Shown: positions 1 through 8,818 of the stretch, piece after piece | Numbering within the stretch: position 1 is the stretch's first letter | Layout of the letters: each line of letters begins with the position of its first letter | Origin: Paenibacillus tundrae | GTDB taxonomy: Bacteria > Bacillota > Bacilli > Paenibacillales > Paenibacillaceae | DNA length: 64,000 nucleotides | NCBI RefSeq assembly: GCF_030812775.1 | Contig: NZ_JAUSTI010000001.1 | Location: forward strand, 558,001-622,000 | Reading direction: 5' to 3' | Program-made: the position numbers and the translations under genes | Notes under the pieces: generated by a model | Seen by the model: only the letters and a program-made list of their open reading frames with translations | Databases searched by the model: none | Told to the model about the DNA's origin: nothing

Positions 1-20
1 ACCGCACGCTGTTTGAAGAG

Positions 21-584
21 TTGGAAATGGGAAGAGTAAATGGGCGACGTAGCAGAATGTTAGCAACGCTGTTGTCAGCATTCCCGGGCGCTGGGCATCT
101 CTACTTAGGTTTACAAAAAAGAGGTATGCAGCTCATGTTTTTGTTCCTGGGCAGTATATACATTCTAGATTTGCTTCGTTTATCCGTATTTTTATTTATG
201 ATTCCACTCATCTGGTTCTATAGCTTCTTTGACGGTCTTCAATGCTCAAGCCGATATGGGCGGGAACCGTTAGAGGATCATCCCATCTTCAAGGATTGGG
301 CGCGCCATCAACGACTGATTGGGTTCGGAATTGCAGCACTAGGCTTGTACTACTTAGCGATTCGTCTTATTATTCCGCAACTCAGTGAGATGTTCCCCAA
401 TGTATTCTTGACGTACGAGATTCGATCCTATCTGAATACGATGATCATCTCGCTATTACTTATCGTTGGAGGATTGAAGCTACTCTTTGGGAAGCAACGT
501 CCGATCAAGAGTGGAAATGGCAAAAATCCCGACGATGAACTCGACAGTCTATTCTTGTTCAAAGATCGTGAAGATCGATCCTAA
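21..584 (+). CDS. multi-pass membrane protein, unknown function (5' end uncertain)
   Basis: Small protein of up to 187 residues with a Gly-rich segment (FPGAGHLYLG) followed by hydrophobic stretches at about residues 37-70, 100-118 and 138-157, so three or four membrane segments. The GAGHLYLG segment before a hydrophobic hairpin recalls TM2-type small membrane proteins, but I cannot name a family with confidence. The frame stays open to the left window edge (position 3), so the real start may lie outside; in-window choices are TTG 21 or ATG 27. It ends at a strong hairpin terminator. Function unknown. Confidence 0.6.
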   Translation: MEMGRVNGRRSRMLATLLSAFPGAGHLYLGLQKRGMQLMFLFLGSIYILDLLRLSVFLFMIPLIWFYSFFDGLQCSSRYGREPLEDHPIFKDWARHQRLIGFGIAALGLYYLAIRLIIPQLSEMFPNVFLTYEIRSYLNTMIISLLLIVGGLKLLFGKQRPIKSGNGKNPDDELDSLFLFKDREDRS

Positions 585-588
585 ATCA

Positions 589-637
589 AAAACACGCCAT
601 AGTTCCTCATTGGAACATCGGCGTGTTTTATGTTTTT
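589..637. terminator. bidirectional intrinsic terminator
   Basis: AAAACACGCC (589-598) pairs with GGCGTGTTTT (620-629), with a nested GTTCC/GGAAC hairpin, followed by a T-rich tract on the plus strand. The minus strand also ends the stem in Ts, so it can close both the membrane protein gene and the convergent mtnB operon. The 638-835 stretch holds nothing else I can identify. Confidence 0.8.
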
Positions 638-835
638 TGAAGCGAAACGTTCGTCTGAAAGCTTTCTCCAAGAAAGCTACATCGGAAGCATACGCTATCC
701 GCGGATTTTCCCCTTTGTCATAGGGAGCAAAAAAACCTGGGGATAACAGCGATCGAAATGTTGCTCTGTCATTGTAGTGGTCAGTGTAAAAAAGATTAGT
801 TCAATCTATATAGCTTAATCAAAATCATCTACTAA

Positions 836-1489
836 TTACGATGTAGCCCCTTTAAGCAATAGCTGACGATACATTACTTCGAACAAAAATTCGAAGGCTT
901 CCAGATGTCTTTTGGCTTCAAAAGCATCCTTACCCCACGCATAAATACCGTGATTACGCAGCAAGATACCCGGCACTTTGGCATCAAGCACATCTAGAAC
1001 CAATTCAGCAATTGAAGGAATATCAGCAAAGTTAGGCAGAATGGGTACACGAATCTCCGCATTTTCTTCCCAAATGTTGAATGCTTTGATCAATTCGATT
1101 CCTTGGATTGGCACTTGGCCATCAGCGCCGAAGAATTCACTAATTAGATTGTTATACACGGTATGTACGTGGAATACCGCACCGCAACCTGTTAAGCGGT
1201 AGATTTCGCAGTGGATTAGCGTTTCTGCACTGGGCTTAAGGTTTGTTGTTTCAATCGCTTTACCTTGCTTGTCCACGAACAGGAAATCTTCTGGCGTGCG
1301 CAGAGATTTATCTTTACCGGAAGCTGTTACTGCAAAATAAAACTGTTCTGGATCAAAATCACCAACACGCATGGACAAGTTTCCACTTGTACCTGGGAAC
1401 CAGTTACGGCTGGCAAACAGTGCTTTAACATCCGCTAGTTCTTCGAGAACTTGACGTTTGTGTTCCAAAGTAATTTTCTCAAACCCCAT
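836..1489 (-). CDS. mtnB: methylthioribulose-1-phosphate dehydratase
   Basis: 217 residues, normal for the class II aldolase/adducin fold. It dehydrates 5-methylthioribulose-1-phosphate to the diketone in cytosolic methionine salvage. The N-terminal phosphate-binding segment (GTSGNLS) is followed by the HVH zinc pair in VFHVHTVYNN and the later zinc histidine region LLRNHGIYAWG. The start has an AGGAGTG ribosome site in the 2-bp gap after mtnX. It is the last gene of the proBAC-mtnWXB cluster; the mtnD dioxygenase that follows mtnB in Bacillus subtilis is missing here. Confidence 0.9.
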   Translation of the reverse strand: MGFEKITLEHKRQVLEELADVKALFASRNWFPGTSGNLSMRVGDFDPEQFYFAVTASGKDKSLRTPEDFLFVDKQGKAIETTNLKPSAETLIHCEIYRLTGCGAVFHVHTVYNNLISEFFGADGQVPIQGIELIKAFNIWEENAEIRVPILPNFADIPSIAELVLDVLDAKVPGILLRNHGIYAWGKDAFEAKRHLEAFEFLFEVMYRQLLLKGATS

Positions 1490-1491
1490 CT

Positions 1492-2169
1492 TTACAGCAC
1501 TCCTTGTGTTTGCTTCTGTTTCATATCTTCGATGATATCGTAAAAGGTAGTGAACGGCACATGATCGACACCAAGTTCAATACATTTATCCGTCAAAATA
1601 GAACGGGAATAGACCAGATCAGCAATTTTGGCACCTTCAAAATCAGTAAGGCTATCGCCAATCAGAATTCGATTATATTGATCTGCCGGGAAGGTACGGA
1701 TGACCGTAGTTTTGCACATACCGCAGCCATTCTCGCAAGGGGGCTGGCAAGGATGCGGCCATTCAATCCGAATGGTTTCACCTGTAAAATCCGCTCCGTT
1801 ACAATACACATGATCCTGCGGGATATCAAATGGTGCGAGCAAAGGTTCGATGAAAAAGTCCATGCCTCCACTGGTCACATTGAATTCAATGCCTTCACGG
1901 CGAACAAATTCTAGAAATTCGCTGAAGCCTTCACGAATACCGGCTTGTCCAAGCACAAATTCCACAATCTCATTTTTTTGTGAGGAGGGCAGGAGGGCGA
2001 ACATTGCCCCAACACCTTCACGTAACGTTATTTTTTGTTCAACGGTATCTTTCATAATAGCCTCAATACCAGGAGGATTGAATTTTTTCATAATGGCAAC
2101 AATATTGTCCGAAAGTGTAATAGTTCCATCAAAATCACAGAAAATGACGGTTTGTTTATCACTTCTCAT
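1492..2169 (-). CDS. mtnX: 2-hydroxy-3-keto-5-methylthiopentenyl-1-phosphate phosphatase
   Basis: 225-residue HAD-superfamily phosphatase. Motif I is FCDFDGTIT near the N-terminus, motif II is in NVTSGGMDFF, and motif IV is LIGDSLTDFEGA. It removes the phosphate from the enol product of MtnW, giving the substrate of the acireductone dioxygenase. A Cys-rich insert (HPCQPPCENGCGMC) in the cap region matches MtnX proteins. ATG overlaps the mtnW stop by 4 bases, so translation is probably coupled. Confidence 0.9.
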   Translation of the reverse strand: MRSDKQTVIFCDFDGTITLSDNIVAIMKKFNPPGIEAIMKDTVEQKITLREGVGAMFALLPSSQKNEIVEFVLGQAGIREGFSEFLEFVRREGIEFNVTSGGMDFFIEPLLAPFDIPQDHVYCNGADFTGETIRIEWPHPCQPPCENGCGMCKTTVIRTFPADQYNRILIGDSLTDFEGAKIADLVYSRSILTDKCIELGVDHVPFTTFYDIIEDMKQKQTQGVL

Positions 2170-3389
2170 CGTTCACCACCCCATAGATCCAATGCACTTT
2201 TGAGCTCTGGATGCTCCAATGCATGTTGTGCCAGAGGAATCGAACGCTGCGATGCCTCGATTGCCTGCAAGAACGCACGTCCACCAGCTTCAGTGCCCAT
2301 AGGATGTCCATGAATGCCTCCGCCAGCATTTACAATCACATCGGTACCGAAATCCCGCAGAATCAGCGGTACAAGGCCAGGATGTATTCCTGCTGAAGGC
2401 ACAGGCATGCTTGCACGCACAGGAAGTTCTGTCGACTGCAATTGTTCAGTAATCGCCATATTCTCTTCTTTTGGCATCGTTACTGAGCCATATGGAGATG
2501 GGAACAAGACGATGTCTGCACCCGCAAGTCGCATCAGTTGGCCAAGTAAGACAGAAGCGGAGATACCGTAATGTGGAGATGGATACATCGCGCCAGCAAG
2601 GGCTGGATGAGCCATAATTGGCACTTTGATATCCGGGTCGCTGCTAAGCTCATGTAGAACGTCATATCCGTAGGCTAATACGTTAAATAATAAGGCATTG
2701 GCGCCGGCGTTAATGGCACGTTCAGCCTGTTTTTTCAGTTGTGAGGTCGAACCGGTCAGATTCGCTGCATAGAGCAGTTTCTTTCCCGTTTCCTGACGAG
2801 CCTGTTCGGCTGCTTTCATGCAGACCTCGACTCTTTTTTCGATCGGAGTTAGTTTGTTTTCAAACAGAATTTCATCATCTTTGATGAGATCAACGCCACC
2901 GAGTGCTTGACGGACAAACTGCTCACGTAACTCGTCCGCATCAAGTCCGATAACGGATTTGAAAATACTCATTAACAGTGGACGATCATGTACACCAAGT
3001 AGATCACGAACACCGTTTAGTCCAAATTTAGGGCCAGGGAATGCACTCAGGAAGTTGTCAGAGAAGCCAAGACGTGTAAGCTTAATGCGCCCATCCATTG
3101 AAATTTTGCCAAATACGGTTACAAGCAGAGCTGGAATATCTCGACTAAAGTTCACATCGGGATAACCAATCGTGATATCAGCATAACGCTCACCAGAAGA
3201 CATACCTTCAGGTTCATGCACCTCAACCTTAATGACTTCACCTAGATGCTTCTGCATCGCTTCGCGTTTGGCCTGTGGTAATTCAGTCCAACTGCCAACA
3301 GTCATACCAACGGCAATAGATTCTGCTTTTTTGCGGAAATCTGCGTGATCGTCATGTAGGCGATATGTAGCAGTACACATATTATTCAT
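2166..3389 (-). CDS. mtnW: 2,3-diketo-5-methylthiopentyl-1-phosphate enolase (RuBisCO-like protein)
   Basis: 407 residues, type IV RuBisCO-like. The metal site GGVDLIKDDE is present, with a C-terminal barrel half containing NAGGGIHGHPMG for phosphate binding. It enolises the diketone made by MtnB. The start overlaps the end of proC by 8 bases and is served by AGGAG inside proC; a second ATG three codons on (3380) is possible. This overlap ties methionine salvage to proline synthesis in one transcript. Confidence 0.92.
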   Translation of the reverse strand: MNNMCTATYRLHDDHADFRKKAESIAVGMTVGSWTELPQAKREAMQKHLGEVIKVEVHEPEGMSSGERYADITIGYPDVNFSRDIPALLVTVFGKISMDGRIKLTRLGFSDNFLSAFPGPKFGLNGVRDLLGVHDRPLLMSIFKSVIGLDADELREQFVRQALGGVDLIKDDEILFENKLTPIEKRVEVCMKAAEQARQETGKKLLYAANLTGSTSQLKKQAERAINAGANALLFNVLAYGYDVLHELSSDPDIKVPIMAHPALAGAMYPSPHYGISASVLLGQLMRLAGADIVLFPSPYGSVTMPKEENMAITEQLQSTELPVRASMPVPSAGIHPGLVPLILRDFGTDVIVNAGGGIHGHPMGTEAGGRAFLQAIEASQRSIPLAQHALEHPELKSALDLWGGER

Positions 3390-4248
3390 TTTTTAAATCT
3401 CCTTCCAAAGCAGCCCCCATTTCCCGTGAGCGCTCTGCACAACGGTTAACGGCTGCAATTACATTTTCAAAGAAGTCGCCTTCGTCGAGCTTCTTCAGTG
3501 CAGCTTGAGTTGCACCTCCAGGAGACGTAACATCACTGCGAAGCTTCATTGGCTCCAGTCCGGTCTGCTGAACCATTCGGGAAGCACCAAGCACCGTCTG
3601 AACGGTTAGATCACGTGACTGCTGGCTGGATAAGCCGCCTCGAATACCCGCAGCGATCATAGCCTCCATTAAATAGTATACATAAGCCGGGCCACTTCCC
3701 GAAATCCCTGTAAGAATCTCTAACTTATCCTCAGGCACAATGGTCACGATCCCGACAGCTTCAAACATGGTCATGACCGTGCTGCGTTGCTCATCTGTAA
3801 TTTCGTTTGAGAAGGCAAGTCCAGTTGCGCCAAGTCCAATCGTACTTGATGTATTTGGCATTGTACGAGCGATAGGCTGTTTACGTCCAAGGAGCGTCTG
3901 CATCGTACGTATGGATAATCCAGCAATGACGGATACGATCAGTTGATCTGGTGACAAAAGAGGACCCAATTCTTTCAGAGCAGCAGCAGCATCCTTAGGT
4001 TTCATGGCCAATACAATAACGGGAGAACCCGAGAGAATCTCTTGGGAGTGTGCCGCAGTTCCAGTATGTACTGCGTAACGACTGCTGAGTTCCTCCTGAC
4101 GTTTCTGGTTGCTGCGGTTCAGCATCGTAATGTCCTGTGGACGTACGACAAGGCGGGAGATTAGACCGCGTACGATCGCTTCTGCCATCGCACCTGCTCC
4201 GTGGAAAGTGATTTTCTGTTGTAATAACGTCTGTTGTTCTTGACTCAT
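3382..4248 (-). CDS. proC: pyrroline-5-carboxylate reductase
   Basis: 288 residues. The NAD(P)-binding motif FHGAGAMAEAIVRG is at the N-terminus and the family signature lies in ITGISGSGPAYVYYLMEAM with the downstream segment LRSDVTSPGGATQAAL. It performs the last step of proline synthesis in the cytosol. AGGAGG lies 8 bases before ATG. The gene follows proA by 34 bases and overlaps mtnW. Confidence 0.95.
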   Translation of the reverse strand: MSQEQQTLLQQKITFHGAGAMAEAIVRGLISRLVVRPQDITMLNRSNQKRQEELSSRYAVHTGTAAHSQEILSGSPVIVLAMKPKDAAAALKELGPLLSPDQLIVSVIAGLSIRTMQTLLGRKQPIARTMPNTSSTIGLGATGLAFSNEITDEQRSTVMTMFEAVGIVTIVPEDKLEILTGISGSGPAYVYYLMEAMIAAGIRGGLSSQQSRDLTVQTVLGASRMVQQTGLEPMKLRSDVTSPGGATQAALKKLDEGDFFENVIAAVNRCAERSREMGAALEGDLKNE

Positions 4249-4282
4249 GATTATCGTCCTCCTAAATAACTAAACTGCGAAC

Positions 4283-5530
4283 TTATTGACGGATCTGACC
4301 ATCGCCAGTAATGCGATATTTGGTTGATGTAAGTGCAGGCAATCCCATTGGACCACGTGCATGTAACTTTTGTGTACTGATACCTATTTCGGCTCCATAA
4401 CCAAACTCGAAGCCGTCTGTGAAACGGGTAGAAGCATTATGATACACGGCTGCTGCATCAACATCATGCAAGAAACGCTCAGCGTTTTCTGTATTCGCCG
4501 TTACGATACATTCGGAATGCTTGGTGCCGTATTGAGCAATGTGCTGCATAGCTTCCTCCAGGCCGGATACAACACGGATATTCAAAATGTAGTCGTTATA
4601 CTCAGTCGCGTAGTCTTCTTCGCTAACGGGTTGGGCAGAAGGGACAATACGTCGCACAGCATCGCAACCTTTCAATCGCACGTTAAGCTCACGGAATTGT
4701 TCCGCAATGGTTGCGAGATGTTGCTCTGCGAAAGCAGCGTGTACTAATAGAGTTTCCATTGAGTTACATACGGATGGACGTTGCGCTTTGGCATTAATCG
4801 CAATCTCTGCTGCCATTACCGGATCGGCTGATTCATCCACGTAGGTATGGCAGATGCCTGCCCCCGTTTCAATGACTGGAACTGTCGCATTCGCAACTAC
4901 ATTTTGAATGAGTGAAGCTCCGCCGCGGGGAATAATAACATCCAGCAGTCCATTCAGTTTAAGCATCTCATCCACAGACGAACGATTGGCATCTTCCACA
5001 AGCTGTAGGGCGTCTGGAGGTAAATCTGTCTTTGCCAATGCCTCATGTAATACCTCAACAATTTTGCGATTGGAGGAGAGGGCAGAGGATCCGCCGCGAA
5101 GTAGAACTGCATTGCCAGTCTTGAGGCATAACCCTGCAGCATCTACTGTAACATTAGGCCGTGCTTCATAGATAATACCAATCAGCCCGATCGGTACTCT
5201 TAACTTATGAATGTGCAAACCATCTGGACGCGTAAAGGTTTCAAGAACTTCACCCACAGGGTCAGGCAGATCCACAATCTGACGAAGTCCCTCTGCGATT
5301 CCCGCAATTCGTTCTTGATTTAACGCTAATCGGTCAAGCATAGATTCTGGTGTTCCTTGTTGTCTACCGCGCTCCAGATCCTCACCATTTGCAGTAATAA
5401 TGATATCTGACTTCTCCAGGAGAGCATCTGCCATGGCAAGTAGAGCTGTATTTTTTTGTTCTGTAGTCAGTCGGTTCAATTGTGGAACTACGGCTTGTGC
5501 CTGAATGGCCTTTCGTCTTACTTCACTCAT
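4283..5530 (-). CDS. proA: glutamate-5-semialdehyde dehydrogenase (gamma-glutamyl phosphate reductase)
   Basis: 415 residues from ATG 5530, the usual ProA length; GGAGG 8 bases upstream fixes this start, although the frame is open to 5611 inside proB. It reduces glutamyl-5-phosphate with NADPH in the second step of proline synthesis. The catalytic cysteine lies in the segment AQRPSVCNSMETLLVH, and the signature GFEFGYGAEIGISTQKLHARG's core is present near the C-terminus. Operon partner of proB. Confidence 0.95.
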   Translation of the reverse strand: MSEVRRKAIQAQAVVPQLNRLTTEQKNTALLAMADALLEKSDIIITANGEDLERGRQQGTPESMLDRLALNQERIAGIAEGLRQIVDLPDPVGEVLETFTRPDGLHIHKLRVPIGLIGIIYEARPNVTVDAAGLCLKTGNAVLLRGGSSALSSNRKIVEVLHEALAKTDLPPDALQLVEDANRSSVDEMLKLNGLLDVIIPRGGASLIQNVVANATVPVIETGAGICHTYVDESADPVMAAEIAINAKAQRPSVCNSMETLLVHAAFAEQHLATIAEQFRELNVRLKGCDAVRRIVPSAQPVSEEDYATEYNDYILNIRVVSGLEEAMQHIAQYGTKHSECIVTANTENAERFLHDVDAAAVYHNASTRFTDGFEFGYGAEIGISTQKLHARGPMGLPALTSTKYRITGDGQIRQ

Positions 5531-5592
5531 TGTTTTTTCCTCCCATTGCTGATTCGTATAAAAATAAATCAACCTAAGGCTGTTACCCAGCC

Positions 5593-6696
5593 TTATTTCA
5601 AAGTAATCCACTCATCCCGATGGATAACCTCAAGTCGATGAATGCTATTTAATGTTTGGATAACCTCACCACTAGGTAGTCCTGCGATAAGTCGCAGTTG
5701 GTCATCATCGTAATTTACAATCCCACGGCCAAGTAGTGTATCATCAGGGCCAAGGACTTCAACGACATCACCGGCATGAAAAGTGCCAAGCACCCGCCGA
5801 ACACCGACAGGTAGAAGACTGTGTCCGCCATGCACAAGAGCTTCCTCTGCACCAGCGTCTACAACGACGGTTCCAAGCGGAGTCGACATGAAGCCGAGCC
5901 ATTGTTTCTTACGGGATAGAGCTGCAAGCTTGGTTTCGAAATAGGTTCCTTTCCCTGTGCCCTCCACAGCTTGAAGCATATCACCAGGCTCATTCACACG
6001 GCCAACAAAGACAGGCACGCCTCCACGTGTTGCTACTTTGGCTGCATCGACCTTAGAGCGCATGCCCCCTGTACCCACAGATGATCCGGAACCTCCTGCA
6101 TAGGCATAAATCTCGGCTGTAATTTCTGTAATCCGATCGTATCGCGTAGCAGAAGGATCTTTGCGTGGATCTGCGGTGTAGAGGCCGTTGGTATCCGTCA
6201 GAATAACCAAGTGTTGCGCCTTCACTAGATTCGCGACCAGAGCAGACAATAGATCATTATCTCCAAATTTGAGCTCATCGACAGATACCGTATCATTCTC
6301 ATTAAAGATCGGAATAACACCTTGTTTCAGCAATTCCTCCACGGTCATACCCGCGTTACCCATCCGTTTTCTACTATGAAAATCGGTTCGAGTCAAAAGA
6401 ATTTGTGCCGTAGTAACGCGGTGTGCCGCAAAAGCCTGTTGATATGCTTGCATCAGCAAAGCCTGCCCAACAGCCGCCGCTGCTTGTTTCTCATGGAGCA
6501 ATTTAGGGCGGTGTGCGTATCCGATCTCTCGGAATCCTGCGGCAACAGCGCCTGATGTGACGAGAAGCACTTCATGACCATTTTGCATCAACGCAGCAAT
6601 TTCTCCAGCAAAAAATGCAATGGAATCGCGGTCGAGTCCGCCTTCTTCCGTAGTAAGCGAGCTACTACCAATCTTAACAACTATACGTGAGGACAT
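5593..6696 (-). CDS. proB: glutamate 5-kinase
   Basis: 367 residues: an amino acid kinase domain (about 1-255; VVKIGSSSLT at the start, FGDNDLLSALVA and GTGGMRSKVDAA for nucleotide and substrate binding) followed by a PUA domain (about 275-360). It makes glutamyl-5-phosphate and is the feedback-controlled entry to proline synthesis. The ribosome site is GGAAGTG. It is the first gene behind the T-box leader. Confidence 0.95.
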   Translation of the reverse strand: MSSRIVVKIGSSSLTTEEGGLDRDSIAFFAGEIAALMQNGHEVLLVTSGAVAAGFREIGYAHRPKLLHEKQAAAAVGQALLMQAYQQAFAAHRVTTAQILLTRTDFHSRKRMGNAGMTVEELLKQGVIPIFNENDTVSVDELKFGDNDLLSALVANLVKAQHLVILTDTNGLYTADPRKDPSATRYDRITEITAEIYAYAGGSGSSVGTGGMRSKVDAAKVATRGGVPVFVGRVNEPGDMLQAVEGTGKGTYFETKLAALSRKKQWLGFMSTPLGTVVVDAGAEEALVHGGHSLLPVGVRRVLGTFHAGDVVEVLGPDDTLLGRGIVNYDDDQLRLIAGLPSGEVIQTLNSIHRLEVIHRDEWITLK

Positions 6697-6852
6697 GCTT
6701 TCACTTCCTTAAACATAATGAATGACTCGTTACAGAACAATGTTCAAAAAGTATCGTATCGAGAACGGATTAGAAGCTCGTAAACTCTCATCCATGCTTC
6801 GTCATCCAATGCGAATTTATGAACAAGCTCTTAAAGGAAAATCTATACAGGT

Positions 6853-7195
6853 ACAAAAAAAACTCCCGCCCTTTTTGTTATAAAAAGGACGAAAGTTTGT
6901 TACTTCCGCGGTACCACCTTTATTGATGAGTGTATCATCCGGCTTAATGCCCTGTAACAGAAGGCACTGTCCTATTCATATCATGTTTGTTCAAAAAGTT
7001 CACCAGTTTCATCCCATCTTATCGATAGCATAAACGGTATATTTGAACACGCATATATAAAAACAGGCCGCTCAGGGGTAGGTTTCGGAGAGAAGTCACG
7101 GTAAATTCTTGCAGCCTCATGGAATTTACTCTCTGTGCGTGTCTTGTTCCTCTCGTACTGGTCCCGTCATCACGTTTCGTTCAATATTTCTCTAT
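6853..7195 (-). promoter_or_regulatory. T-box leader with terminator, probable proline specifier
   Basis: Read on the minus strand. The T-box consensus AGGTGGTACCGCG lies at about 6907-6920 and the 3' terminator pairs ACTTTCGTCC with GGGCGGGAGT before a run of Ts (6853-6897). Stem I shows an AGAGAG arm and GAAACCTACCCC, in which CCT followed by A (7080-7082) is the likely proline specifier. TGGT in the T-box bulge would match a tRNA ending ACCA. Uncharged tRNA-Pro should stabilise the antiterminator and let proBAC-mtnWXB be transcribed. A possible promoter TTGCAT-N17-TATGTT lies just upstream on the same strand. Confidence 0.88.
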
Positions 7196-7324
7196 AACAT
7201 ACCATGGAAACTCCCCAGATGCAAAGGGATATACAGCTTATAATGCTTCCCATTTCTAGCTCCGTTCCATCTTCTCGGATTGAAAGTCAATCGATCTCAA
7301 TACAAGCGATAAAAGGTACGATTA

Positions 7325-8533
7325 TTACTTAAATAAGTTGAGCTTACCAATCCGCTCTACAGCTTCTCGTAACCGTGTCTCATCACTCAATAGCCCAGCA
7401 CGAACATAACCTTCGCCATGCGTACCGAAGCCAATTCCAGGGGCTACAGCGACCTTGGCTTCTCGTAGGAGTAGGTCGGCAAAAGTAGAAGACGTGAAAC
7501 CTTCAGGCACAGGCAGCCAACTGAAGAATGAACCACTTGGCTTGGCAGCTTGCCAACCGATATGCTCAAGTGCATCATAAAACGCATTGCGACGAGATTC
7601 ATACCGTGCTACTAGATCGGTGACACATTGCTGAGAGGAGGTCAATGCTGCTGCTGCAGCCGATTGAATACCACCGAACAGACTGACATAAATGTGATCC
7701 TGTAATAGATTAATTTTCGAGATAATGTCCGCATTCCCAAGGGCGAAACCCACACGCCATCCAGCCATATTATACGTTTTGGATAGGGTGTAGAATTCAA
7801 TTCCGACTTCCTTAGCCCCTGGTGCTTGGAGGAAGCTCACAGGACGGTGCCCATCGTATCCGATTGCACCATAGGCAAAGTCACTAGCTACAACAATCTG
7901 ATTTTGAACAGCAAATTCCACCGTATCTTCATAGAAAGAAAGAGGAGCTGTGGCAGATGTCGGGTTGTTCGGATAGTTCAGATACATTAGCTTAGCCTTT
8001 GCTCTGTCCTCAGCCGAGATTGCTTCGTAGTCAGGCAAAAAAGCATTGGACTCCAGTAGTGGCATAAAATGCATATGTGCTTTGGCAAGAGCTACACCAG
8101 ACCAATAATCGGGGTATCCCGGATCTGGAACCAAACACACGTCACCTGGATTAAGTAACACTTGCGGTAATTGAACGAGACCCGTTTTGCCACCAAATAG
8201 AATAGCAACTTCTGTGTCTGGATCAAGATCGACATTGTAATCTTCCTTATATCGCTTCGCAATCGCTTCCTTCAAGAAGGAATATCCACTGAATGGTGAG
8301 TATTTGTGATAGAGCGGGTTTTCAGCCGATTCCTGCAACGTTTTTACGATATGAGGTGGCGTTGGTGTATCGGGATTACCTTGTCCAAGATTAATGACAT
8401 CATGTCCAGCGTTAATTTCGCGATTCACATTCTGCACAAGACTTGCGAAGAACTGTGTAGGCAACTGTGTCATTACATCAGATGTAGGTATCGTAAAGGC
8501 TGAGCGACCTGAATGTTGCTGTGGTTTCGTCAT
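7325..8533 (-). CDS. mtnE: class I/II PLP aminotransferase, MtnE-like
   Basis: 402 residues from ATG 8533 (GGAG 11 bases upstream; GTG 8545 is in frame but too close to the ribosome site). The PLP lysine is in TLSKTYNMAGWRVGF; NYPNNPT, the aspartate in ASDFAYGA and a C-terminal arginine in YVRAGLL are typical of fold type I aminotransferases. The residue pattern and the neighbouring mtnWXB genes suggest the final transamination of 4-methylthio-2-oxobutanoate to methionine. A broader aromatic or alanine aminotransferase role cannot be excluded. Confidence 0.7.
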   Translation of the reverse strand: MTKPQQHSGRSAFTIPTSDVMTQLPTQFFASLVQNVNREINAGHDVINLGQGNPDTPTPPHIVKTLQESAENPLYHKYSPFSGYSFLKEAIAKRYKEDYNVDLDPDTEVAILFGGKTGLVQLPQVLLNPGDVCLVPDPGYPDYWSGVALAKAHMHFMPLLESNAFLPDYEAISAEDRAKAKLMYLNYPNNPTSATAPLSFYEDTVEFAVQNQIVVASDFAYGAIGYDGHRPVSFLQAPGAKEVGIEFYTLSKTYNMAGWRVGFALGNADIISKINLLQDHIYVSLFGGIQSAAAAALTSSQQCVTDLVARYESRRNAFYDALEHIGWQAAKPSGSFFSWLPVPEGFTSSTFADLLLREAKVAVAPGIGFGTHGEGYVRAGLLSDETRLREAVERIGKLNLFK

Positions 8534-8730
8534 TAGTATCATCACTCCGGTTATTTAAAAATGGAAATAAGTATTCATTAATTTATCACGTCAATCCCGA
8601 GCTGTATAGAGGGAAAAGAGCACTGATGATTCCAAACTACGTGGTTGTTTCGGGTTTTTGTACAAAACGAAAAGTAGAAATTTACGTTTGTCCATTGAGC
8701 GCGGAGGAGGAATTGTTTTATGATACACTC

Positions 8731-8749
8731 GATAATGATAATCAATATC
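8731..8749 (+). promoter_or_regulatory. Fur box upstream of siderophore-binding protein gene
   Basis: GATAATGATAATCAATATC matches the classic Fur consensus of three GATAAT-type hexamers at nearly every position. It lies about 70-88 bases before the substrate-binding protein start, over the likely promoter, so iron should repress that gene. The rest of the 8546-8818 gap carries the divergent mtnE promoter and nothing else recognised. Confidence 0.88.
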
Positions 8750-8818
8750 ATTAATAAGGTTGATTTTTCTTTTACAGAGAAATAAAGTACATGAACAGAT
8801 CTAGGGGGAGAAATGGGA

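Noticed and set aside
487..723. Plus-strand ORF of 78 codons
   Set aside because: It overlaps the membrane protein gene and runs through the terminator stem; no ribosome site.
8521..8754. Plus-strand ORF of 77 codons before the siderophore gene
   Set aside because: It overlaps the mtnE start on the other strand and runs into the Fur box; no ribosome site.
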